64,000 nt of DNA, taken from NCBI GenBank assembly GCA_023525975.1, contig CM042043.1, positions 36,073,501 to 36,137,500 on the forward strand, in the 5' to 3' direction. Made by a program: the position numbers and the translations under genes. This DNA comes from Smallanthus sonchifolius. Taxonomy: Eukaryota; Streptophyta; Magnoliopsida; Asterales; Asteraceae. The notes under the pieces are model-generated. The model ran no database searches. It saw only the letters and a program-made list of their open reading frames with translations, and was not told the DNA's origin. Shown here piece by piece: positions 54,917-64,000 of the stretch (positions are counted from its first letter, which is position 1; each line of letters opens with the position of its first letter).

Positions 54917-57900
54917 TCATCTCCGCCTCCGTTTCCCATGTAGCCTCCGATCCCTTTCGGTGCCTCCATTGGACTTTAACCAATGGATCACTTTGTTACG
55001 CAAACGCTTCTCCTTTCGGTCCAGGATAGCCACGGGTTCTTCGATGTAATTAAGGCTGTTGTCGACCTCGATGTCAGTAAGTGGTACGTGAGCTGATTCA
55101 TCCGCCAAACACTTTCGCAAGTGTGATACATGGAAGGTAGGATGAATCCCACTTAACTCATCAGGCAACTCCAACCGATAAGCGACTTCACCAACCCGTG
55201 CCATTATCCTGAACGGTCCGACAAACCTCGGACTTAACTTTCCTCTCTTTCTGAATCGAATGATTCCCTTCCACGGGGACACTTTCAACATTACTCTGTC
55301 CCCAACATCAAACTCGATAGGCCTTCGTCGTCTATCCGCATAGGATTTCTGACGATCTTGTGCGGCCTTCATTCGTGCTTTGATCTGATCAAACCTTTCC
55401 GACGTCTCTCTTACGACTTCGAGACTTCCTAATTCCTTCTGTCCAATCTCACCCCAACAAACCGGGGTTCTACATCTTCTCCCATACAACATTTCGTAAG
55501 GCGGCATGCCTATCGTCGTGTGATGACTATTGTTGTAGGAGAACTCGGCTAACGGCAGATGGCTGTCCCAACTGCCACCGAAGTCAATAATACAAGCACG
55601 GAGCATATCCTCCAATGTCTGAATGGTCCTTTCGGACTGACCATCCGTTTGTGGGTGGTATGCCGTGCTGATATTTAGCCTCGTGCCCATCGACTCGTGA
55701 AATCTTTTCCAGAACCTCGATGTGAATCGTGTGTCCCGGTCAGATACGATCGTCAAGGGCATCCCATGCCGCGCTACTACTTCGTTGATAAATACCTCTG
55801 CTAACCTTTCCGACGAGAACGCCTCGCGAATAGGTAGGAAATGAGCACTCTTCGTTAAACGGTCCACAATTACCCAAATGGCGTCATGACCTTTAGCTGT
55901 GCGAGGTAGCTTAGTTATGAAGTCCATGGTAATGTGTTCCCACTTCCATTCTGGTATGTCAAGTGGTTGAATCTTTCCATACGGTTTCTGGTGTTCAGCC
56001 TTTACTTGCGAGCAAGTCAAGCACTTGCTTACATACTTCGTCACATCACATTTCATTCCAGGCCACCAGTATTCCCTCTTCAGATCTTGGTACATTTTAT
56101 TGGTACCGGGATGGATAGAGTAACGAGACTTATGAGCCTCATCCAAGATTTTGCTCCTAAGTTCGCCACCCATAGGTATCCATATCCGTCCATAACGCGT
56201 TCTAACACCGAGGGTGTTATATTCCAACTTGTCCCGTTGGCCAACCATCCTTTCTTTCTTTATATTTTCTTCCTTCAAAGCTTCATCTTGAGCTCTCTCA
56301 ATTTCCTTCATCACATCCGATGTTACCACCAACTGGCAAGTTTTCACTCTAATAGGAGTAGGCACATCCTTTCGGCTTAGAGCGTCAGCCACCACGTTTG
56401 CCTTTCCAGGATGGTACATTATTTCACAGTCATAGTCCTTCAGGAGTTCCAACCATCTCCTCTGCCTCATATTAAGCTCCTTTTGTTCGAAGAAGTACTT
56501 CAAACTTTTGTGGTCGGAGTAAATAGTAAACTTTACCCCGTACAGGTAGTGCCTCCATATTTTCAATGCAAATACGACAGCAGCAAGTTCCAAATCGTGA
56601 GTCGGATAGTTGACTTCGTGAACTTTCAACTGCCGCGACGCATATGCAATCACTCTACCGCGTTGCATCAACACACACCCTAATCCCTGACCCGACGCGT
56701 CAGAGTATACCACCAAATCTTCACTGCCCTCGGGAAGGGCCAAGACTGGAGCTTGTGTTAGCTTCTCTTTCAATTCCTTAAATGCCTCATCCTGGGTCGA
56801 ACCCCATTCGTACTTTACTTCTTTCCGAGTCAACTTTGTCAACGGCGAAGCTATTTTCGAGAAATCCTGGATGAATCTCCGATAGTAGCCTGCCATTCCT
56901 AAGAAACTGCGGATTTCAGTTGGCGTCTTAGGAATGTCCCATTCACTTACCGTTACTATCTTTGCTGGGTCAACCATAATGCCGTTCGGGCCAATGACGT
57001 GACCTAGGAATTGGACTTCCCTAAGCCAGAACGCGCATTTGGAGAACTTAGCATACAACTTCTCCTTCTTTAGAGCTTCCAACACTTCCTTTAAGTGACA
57101 TGCGTGATCACCCTCATTCTTGGAGTAGATAAGGATATCATCGATGAACACAATTACCGATCGATCCAGCATCGGTCGACACACCCTATTCATTAAATCC
57201 ATGAACGCTGCGGGGGCGTTCGTCAATCCGAAAGACATTACGCGGAACTCGAAATGTCAATAACGCGTGCGAAATGCAGTTTTCGGTATGTCTTCTTCCC
57301 TCACCTTCAACTGATGGTACCCGGACCGAAGGTCGATTTTCGAAAACCAACTTGCGCCTTGCAACTGGTCGAACAGGTCATCGATCCTTGGTAAAGGGTA
57401 CTTGTTCTTTACCGTTCGTTTATTCAACTCGCGATAATCGATACACATTCTCATCGAACCATCTTTCTTCTTTACAAACAACACCGGAGCACCCCACGGC
57501 GAGATGCTCGGTTGGATAAATCCTTTCTCAAGTAACTCGTCTAGTTGGACCATAAGTTCCTTCATTTCCACTGGTGCTAGTCGATATGGAGCCTTAGCCA
57601 CGGGCTGGGCATCTGGTACTAAGTCAATTCGGAACTCAATTTCTCTATCGCGTGGTATCCCAGGCAAATCCTCTGGAAACACCTCCGGGTACTCGCGTAC
57701 CACGGGTACATCGTCTAGTTCCTTCACTTCCTTACACTTATCAATTACATATACCAGATAAGCCTCGCATCCGCGCCTCAAATAATTCGTTGCCTTAATC
57801 ATTGAGATGACATTTGGCATCGGGGCGTCACGATCTCCAAAGACTTCGACTTTGCTACCATCCGGAGCCTTGAGTTGGATTATCTTTCGTTTACATATAA

Positions 57901-58024
57901 TTTGAGCTTCATTGGCAGTTAGCCAATCCATACCCAACACCACATCAAACCCTCCCAAAACCATAACAAACAATCTGACAGGGAATCTATGACCTTCTAT
58001 TTTTATCGTAGAGTTGTCAACTAC
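54917..58024 (-). pseudogene. Gypsy 2 pol: RT-RNase H-integrase
   Basis: Same frame as gag. It holds the protease C-terminal part (VLGMDWL), RT (CIDYRELNK, then FIDDILIYSK), RNase H (YSDASGQGLG), integrase zinc end (KCLTCSQVK), DDE region (SDRDTRF, 'PQTDGQSER') and a C-terminal domain. An in-frame TGA lies at 57257-57259 in RT, just after the FRTRY block. A 1-bp deletion near 54980-54990, relative to Gypsy 1, shifts the last ~40 codons so the W-T-W-E tail is lost. Confidence 0.92.
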
Positions 58025-59467
58025 CTAGGTCACTCTCGCAGTTCTACCCTCAGCGGTTTCTACGCTAAAGGCCCTTTCTAGTATACTTACAGCGTACTTT
58101 ACTCTTTTACAAAAAGTCGCAGATATAAAACTCTTACTGGCACCCGAATCAAATAACACAGAAACAAGAGTGTTGTCAAGGACGAATGTACCTGACGCCA
58201 CGTCGGGATCCTTCCTAGCCTGATCCTGCGTCAGTGCATACGCACGAGTCTTTGCACGAGATCCCTCTCCCTTCTTTTCCGGGCCCTTTCCTTTCCCGGT
58301 TTCCCCCATTCTGGGCTTGGTACATTCTCGACTCATATGGCCGAAATCCCCACAGTTGTAGCATTTGTAGCCTTGCGGGCATTCTCGAGAGTAGTGCCCG
58401 GTCTTGCCACACTTAAAGCACAAGCTAGATCCCACTCTGCATTCACCTACATGCTCCCTTCCACACTTCTTACAAACAGTCGGCTCATCCACCCGAGCCC
58501 TCTTATCACGAGCCCCAAACATTTTTCCCCCAGTTCGCTTGTTTGAGAAGCTCGGTCTCTTCTTTTGCTCTTCAACGGCAACAACATTCAGTGCCAGATC
58601 GTCAAATACTACGCCACTTAGCTCTACTGCCAAATCATAGGTAGTAGGGGCGTTCGCCTTAACATAGGTGCGGACCTGGTCCGGCAACCCTTGAATATAA
58701 CAGGCAATCTTTCTCTCTTCAGTAGTGGCGAGGTGTGGCACCAGACGTGCCAGTTCATTAAATCGGGTTGTGTATTGCCGGTGCGTCATGTTCCCGGCCT
58801 TCAAACCCAGAAATTCCCTCTCCACCTTTTCAATCTCGTTCCTTGGGCAGAAATTCTTGATTACCAAAGTTTTCAAGTCAGCCCACATCATCGCATCCAC
58901 AATCTCGCTCCCTTTAGCTTGACGTACACCTTCCCACCAATGGGATGCTTCCTCCCTCAAGGAGTTAGCAGCAAATTTTACCACTTGATCCGTTCGGCAC
59001 TCGCTCAGACGAATAGCAGCTTCCATACGGATCACCCAATCAAATGTAGCCACCGCGTCCTTCTTTCCAGTGAGTATCGGCGGGTCACATGCCTTAAAGG
59101 ACTTATAATCACATCCGCGAGCAGGCGGTGCATTGTCGGTCTCATTGTTCTGAGCACCAATTGCCGCGCTAGACCCACCCGCCCCATTGACCTGCTTCAA
59201 CGCTTCAGCCAACAGACCTGGCAGAGAATTCTTCATCAATTCTGTGAATTCTCGAGCTATAGCTGCTCTCACTTCTGGTTCAAAAGTGAAAGGTTGTTCT
59301 TCAACCTGTGTCTGCTCAGCTTCATGCACACTAACCGCCGGTTCAGTGTGAACACTTCCTTCTTCACTGTGTTCTTGGCGCGCAGGAATCCTGCCACGCC
59401 CACCATTTCGACCGCCGGTACGACCACCGGTACGGCCACCACGCCTTCCGTTCCCTCTCCTTGCCAT
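58025..59467 (-). pseudogene. Gypsy 2 gag and protease start
   Basis: A 480-codon frame from ATG 59467: RG-rich N-terminus, retrotransposon gag core, three Cys motifs (CKKCGREHVGEC, 'CFKCGKTGHYSREC', 'CYNCGDFGHMSREC'), then protease LFDSGASKSFI. A TAG at 58025-58027 stops the frame inside the protease; the same frame continues for 17 codons to the next ATG at 57973. It is otherwise intact and serves as the reference for Gypsy 1. Confidence 0.92.
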
Positions 59468-59785
59468 TTCGTTCTATAAGACGAGAAATCCAATGTCATC
59501 ACGCTAGTTAACAAATAGAATTCAATAAGTACTGTAAGATGTTAATATACACTGGCCATCTGTAATTAACCATTACACTACCTTTCGATTTCTATTTGAC
59601 CACCTTTGTGATTCCATCAGAACACAAGTCCTTTCCTAACTCTTTCTAAGGCATACTATATACGTAAATATATACTACCTTCATATCTGATGCTGTGGCT
59701 CGAGTTACCCGTACTGGCATCCGCTTTCGGTCCCATTCAAAGTTTAAGTTCAGACACTAGGAGTGTCCGAATCTCTCAAACTATT

Positions 59786-59797
59786 GCTCTGATACCA
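59786..59797 (-). other. Gypsy 2 primer binding site
   Basis: TGGTATCAGAGC on the minus strand, three bases from the LTR. The leader 59468-59785 has no gene. Confidence 0.92.
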
Positions 59798-59800
59798 ACT

Positions 59801-61795
59801 TGTGAGGCCCCAAACCCGGGAGGCCTCACTTATTGGATTTACTCATTCACAAGCAGTTCTTAAACATGAATATTAGATAACGCAGCGGAAATTTCATTTA
59901 AACATAACTTAATCGTTGTTCATACATGCGGAAGCGTAAACATAGTTTAAAACATATTTACATCATAACTAAACATAACGGGATGCCAGTCTTCAAAAGC
60001 AGTCGGGTAACTCTTCATCTCTAGCCAAGCATCACCGTCCATCCTCAGAACCTACCTTAACCTGAATGTGTACACTTAAAAACGTCAGCTACGCTGGTGA
60101 GTTCTAGTTTTCGTTCGTTTTAAGAAATGGTTCATCATTCAAACATTCAATAGGGTTTAACATTCGTATAAAAAAACAGGGCCTTTCAGTCGTAAACCTT
60201 CGCATATTTAAACACAATCATTTGTTTAAAATATTAACATTCATTTAAGTCATACATTATTATCTAAATCTGTATCGTTACGCGTCTCTATGTCCCTGTA
60301 GGAACTTTTAATGTTGTGGGCAACCGTTACGTATCGCCGTCATTGCCACAACCATACCACTACGTTGGGTCAACCGTTACGTATCGCCGTCATTGCCCAA
60401 CCCTTCAATGCGTGGGGTCAACCGTTACGTATCGCCGTCATTGCCCAACACGCATCTTTCCTTTGGAAATCAACCGTTACGTATCGCCGTCATTGATTTC
60501 CCATTACCTCGTTCGCTTAGGATGATCGTCATCACCCGAGTAACCGTCGTTACTCCCTTTACCAGTTGTACAACATCAAAACCATTGACATGCCACAAAG
60601 ACATTGCCCATGTTGTTCTTGTGGTAACTATGGCTCACTGTCCATAATCTACCACAAGGCTGGGAATCACATTCCCAGACTTCATTCGTCAATTCCATTC
60701 ATTCGACAGATTAGATTTGTAATGACTTCTTTAAAACCTTTGCCCCTTTTTGTTTTCTTTTCATAAAACCTTTCCTTCACTTTCAAAACCCTTTACCTTT
60801 TCATTAAACCATTTCTTTATAACATTCGTTCGTAAACATTCCGTTCATAAACTTTCTTTCCATAAATCCTTCGTTCCAAATCATTTCCTTTCGTAAACGT
60901 AGTTTCATAAAAATCATTTTATAAAACAACATTTCATACGTGTACACACCAGCCCGAAAACATTATATAAAAACATTTAAAAGAGGGCTTCTAGAACTCA
61001 CCTTATAAGCTAGTCTCGGTTGTCCTAATCAAGGGTCCAACCACGTCACTTCCGATCTGAATTGAGTAGTTACATACACATCAGACCATTACCGACTCTA
61101 ACGGTTTAACCATTCTAAACATACTAATCTCTACTCAACAGCCTGATGTCTGCGCACTTAGCAAGTGCGCAGACCCTGCTGCCTGCGCACTTAGCAAGTG
61201 CGCAGACCCTGCCTCCTGCGCACTTAGCAAGTGTGCAGGTCCTTCCTCCTGCGCACTTAGCAAGTGCGCAGGTTCCTCCTCCTGCGCACTTAGCAAGTGC
61301 GCAGGACCTGCTCCGTGCGCACTTAGCAAGTGCGCACGACCTGTTCTTCGCGAAAAACCCTAACTTTCGCATTCGGTCTGATCATGTAAAGATCCCGAAC
61401 ATGTTGCATCCAAAACGTTCGTTTTCCATTAAGGAATTCGATTCTATGATTATCTTTCAGTTTCATCCACAAAAACGTCCGATTTTCACCCAAGACCCGA
61501 AAACCCAAAAACGAACTAAAACTCAGATTTAGGTCGGATCGTTACCTGAATCGAGCTTCTGATCTGGAGGTTCTTCTCACGAGTGCAAGAGACACGAGCG
61601 GGTGCAATCTTGTGCGATTCCGACACTTTCTCTCTCTACGGTTTTCTCTCTCTAGAATTGCAAATGAGAGAAAAATGTGGTGACCCTGGCTATTTATAGG
61701 GGAGACCTCCCCAAGCCCGGTTCGCGACTGACCCGGCCCGACTTCGGCCCGCTTGAACTCGTTAACTTTATTTCTCGACATTTTGGGATGTTACA
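59801..61795 (-). repeat. Gypsy 2 5' LTR
   Basis: 1995 bp. The last bases read TGTGAGGCC (plus) against TGTAAGGCC in the 3' LTR. The palindrome array at 61151-61336 has the same six 33-bp units, with the TATA box upstream in element orientation, so the array is in the leader. Confidence 0.95.
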
Positions 61796-61887
61796 ACTTC
61801 ATAATTATTGATCTGAAGAGTGTATTCTTCTATCATCTCCTGGATCTCTAGGAGAGCTCTTTTAATTGGACCTTTAGGATGAGCCAT
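61796..61887 (-). pseudogene. EPRV right copy: small ORF 1, 5' part
   Basis: Start ATG at 61887 (MAHPKGPIKR) to the Gypsy 2 insertion; overlaps the end of the RNase H frame as in the left copy. Confidence 0.75.
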
Positions 61888-63829
61888 TTAAATATTCTCT
61901 GGTAAGAAAATCAGGGAGACTATTATCACTACCCTTTTTATAAATTATTTCAAAATCAAAAGGAGCTAAATGAGACTGCCATCTTGCAAACATTTGTTTT
62001 GAAACATCATGTTTGAAATCTTTAGCAAACATAAACTTAGCTGCTTGGTAATCGGTTTTTATAATAAATTTTTGATTATATAAATCATCTTGAAATTTTA
62101 AAACACATTTTACTATTGCTAGAATTTCTTTTGCAATAGTAGCATAGTTTTTCTGGCTATTATTCCATTTTCCTGAATGGAATCTTACCAAACTTTCTTG
62201 TTTATTAACTGGTGAAACTTGTTTCAGGATTCCACCATAGCCTATATCCGAGGCATCAGTTTCAATAATTTTTTCCCAATCTGGGTTTGTTATCTTTAAG
62301 CAAGGAAGATTTTGAACCTTTTGCTTCATTTTTTTAACGGTTTTAGTATGGTCTTCTGACCATGGCTGGGGATTCTTTTTTAATCTATCATATAATGTTG
62401 CAGTATCTTCTGCTAAGTTTTTATAATAGGGGAGAATATAATTCAGACTACCTAAGAATCTTTGAAGTTGGGTTTTGTCATAAATTTCATCCGGAAATTT
62501 TGACCCGAACTCAATACTTCTATTAATAGGAATAATATTTCCTGTTTCAATATTGTGTCCTAAGAATCTTATCTTAGTTTGAAAAAGCATCATTTTTTGC
62601 CTAGAAATTACTAAGCCATTCTTTATTATTATATTTTTAAATATGTCAAGATGTTTAAAATGAGTTTCAATATCTTTTGAAAAGACTAATATGTCATCAA
62701 TATAGACAATTATAAATTCACTATAAGGGATGAAAATATCATTCATAATATTTTGAAACTCTGAAGGGGCATTTTTTAGCTCAAAAGGCATAACGTTCCA
62801 TTCATAATGGCCCGTAGAGACAATAAAAGCAGTTTTATATCTATCCTCTTCTTTAATCTGAATTTGCCAATATCCAGACTTTAAATCGAATTTTGAAAAT
62901 ACTATAGTGTTATATAATTTATCCAGCAAATCTTTTTTATTAGGTATAGGATATCTAATCCATTTTAAAACCTTATTAAGAGGTTTATAGTTTATAACTA
63001 ATCTAGGAACACCTCTTTCTTTTTCAGAATGTTTATTAACATAAAAGGCAGTACATGACCAAGGAGACTTGGATCTTCTAATTAGGTTTTTATCAAGAAG
63101 AGAAGCTATCTCTTTTTTGCATAACTCCATATACTCGGAGTTCATCTGACAAGGTCTAGCCTTGGTAGTGATTTGGCTATCACTAAAATCATTTTCATAG
63201 GGTAAATAAACAATATGTTTCTTTCTATCCCAAAAAGCGTTTGGGTGATCATTACATATTTGTAATGTAAACTGATTATTTATCATTTTGATCTTATCCT
63301 GGAGTTTAGGATTATTTATCCTATCCTGGATATTTAAGGAAAATATTTCTTTTTGTAAAAAATCAATTTGATTTGTTTTTGCTTGTAAAAGAGTTTCTTT
63401 TATATTATTCAAAGTCCTAGAAAAAGGATTTGTAATAAATGGAAAATATATTTCTTTATTTTGGAAAACTCCAGTTATTCCTTTATTATCAATGTTTTTT
63501 AAAGGAAATATTTTATTAAGAAAAGGGGTTCCAAATATAACTTGGCTAGTAAGATTTTTTACTAGAATAAAACTAGTAGGAATACAGGTTTCATTATGAC
63601 AAATCTGAGCCTGTGGTATTTTATAATCAATTTTTAGTTTTTCTCCTCCTGCAGAACTTAAGTTATGGGAGGTTTTATGAAAATACCGAGTTGGAATAAT
63701 TCCTTCATGGATACAATTTAAATCAGCACCACTATCAACTAATGCTGTAACAGTTATAAAAAAGTTATCTTCTATGAGAAGTTTTATTTTAATATTCCAT
63801 TTTTGTGTAGTTATAATATCTACAATACT
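61874..63829 (-). CDS. EPRV right copy: protease-RT-RNase H
   Basis: 651 codons open, same length as 43662-45617 and again without an ATG before the protease. YIDD is present. The RT block before it reads FELKNAP where the left copy has FGLKNAP. Only a few other substitutions were seen (e.g. VYLP for VSLP). The upstream stop TAA at 63830-63832 is shared with the left copy. Confidence 0.85.
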   Translation of the reverse strand, partial: SIVDIITTQKWNIKIKLLIEDNFFITVTALVDSGADLNCIHEGIIPTRYFHKTSHNLSSAGGEKLKIDYKIPQAQICHNETCIPTSFILVKNLTSQVIFGTPFLNKIFPLKNIDNKGITGVFQNKEIYFPFITNPFSRTLNNIKETLLQAKTNQIDFLQKEIFSLNIQDRINNPKLQDKIKMINNQFTLQICNDHPNAFWDRKKHIVYLPYENDFSDSQITTKARPCQMNSEYMELCKKEIASLLDKNLIRRSKSPWSCTAFYVNKHSEKERGVPRLVINYKPLNKVLKWIRYPIPNKKDLLDKLYNTIVFSKFDLKSGYWQIQIKEEDRYKTAFIVSTGHYEWNVMPFELKNAPSEFQNIMNDIFIPYSEFIIVYIDDILVFSKDIETHFKHLDIFKNIIIKNGLVISRQKMMLFQTKIRFLGHNIETGNIIPINRSIEFGSKFPDEIYDKTQLQRFLGSLNYILPYYKNLAEDTATLYDRLKKNPQPWSEDHTKTVKKMKQKVQNLPCLKITNPDWEKIIETDASDIGYGGILKQVSPVNKQESLVRFHSGKWNNSQKNYATIAKEILAIVKCVLKFQDDLYNQKFIIKTDYQAAKFMFAKDFKHDVSKQMFARWQSHLAPFDFEIIYKKGSDNSLPDFLTREYLNGSS

Positions 63830-63832
63830 TTA

Positions 63833-64000
63833 TAAAAATCCTCCTTGAGGGATTTCTTCGGAGGTTTTATTTTGAGGAATCTCGAGTTTAAGAATTCTTT
63901 CTTCTAGACTCTTATTATCCTTTTGAAGAATTTTGATATCATATTTTAAATTGTCAATTTCAATTTTTAAATCCTGTATATTAACAGGTCTAGAAGTTTG
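63833..64000 (-). pseudogene. EPRV right copy: coat C-terminal tail (cut by window)
   Basis: Same frame and terminal GGFL as 43494-43661. It runs off the right edge, so the knuckle is not seen. Confidence 0.8.

Larger units (their letters stand above)
52850..61795 (-). mobile_element. Gypsy 2: nearly intact Ty3/gypsy retrotransposon
   Basis: 8946 bp with two 1995-bp LTRs and a perfect ACTTC target duplication (52845-52849, 61796-61800). About six LTR differences were counted by eye. The interior is one gag-pol frame (59467-54917) with two in-frame stops and one late 1-bp deletion. It is the same family as Gypsy 1. Confidence 0.95.
50308..64000 (-). other. Endogenous caulimovirid, right inverted copy (interrupted)
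   Basis: A mirror of the left copy on the minus strand: coat C-terminus, protease-RT-RNase H, two small ORFs, 484-aa ORF and non-coding region, ending at the junction near 50308. Gypsy 2 (52850-61795) interrupts small ORF 1. It continues past the window end. Near-identity with the left copy suggests one recent duplication or a concatemeric integration. Confidence 0.88.

Overview
The window looks like repeat-dense nuclear DNA of a flowering plant. The gag, pol and accessory ORF styles resemble those common in Asteraceae, but no host gene is visible, so the family is an inference. Almost everything recognisable is a retroelement, an endogenous pararetrovirus (EPRV, Caulimoviridae) or a small DNA transposon. 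No tRNA, rRNA or ordinary host gene was found.

Left complex (1-25396). A minus-strand Ty1/copia element ('Copia A': 5' LTR 24854-25396, gag, protease, integrase, RT/RNase H, spacer, accessory ORF) has been opened several times. The insertions are an LTR end at the left window edge (1-455), a decayed Ty3/gypsy element ('Gypsy 1', 3556-15135) that itself carries a coding-free LTR element ('LARD', 7587-10366), and a solo gypsy-type LTR (18632-21184). Part of the integrase was later duplicated together with the solo-LTR start.

Middle (25397-31389). AT-rich, non-coding DNA with low-complexity tracts, dispersed repeats and a 381-bp Helitron-like insertion whose unoccupied paralogous site lies 200 bp away.

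Right complex (31390-64000). Two near-identical EPRV copies lie head to head. The plus-strand copy (31390-50307) is close to one circularly permuted genome unit of about 8.2 kb once insertions are subtracted. The minus-strand copy (50308 to beyond 64000) mirrors it. The left copy's coat-protein region was opened by a gypsy-type solo LTR (32136-42882), which was then hit by a very young, pol-less Copia element ('Copia B', 32280-40976; both LTRs 734 bp with no difference seen). The right copy was opened by 'Gypsy 2' (52850-61795; LTRs 1995 bp each, about six differences seen).

The most unusual signal crosses element boundaries. Several unrelated LTR elements carry tandem arrays of short perfect palindromes (21, 22 or 26 nt), repeatedly separated by 12-nt spacers, giving periods of 33, 34 or 38 bp. 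One palindrome is shared by gypsy LTRs and the LARD. A second is shared by Copia A and a gypsy-type solo LTR, where it occupies the slot that the first palindrome holds in Gypsy 2. Arm changes are compensatory. Gypsy 2 LTRs also hold four hairpins with one constant 19-nt loop and different self-complementary stems.
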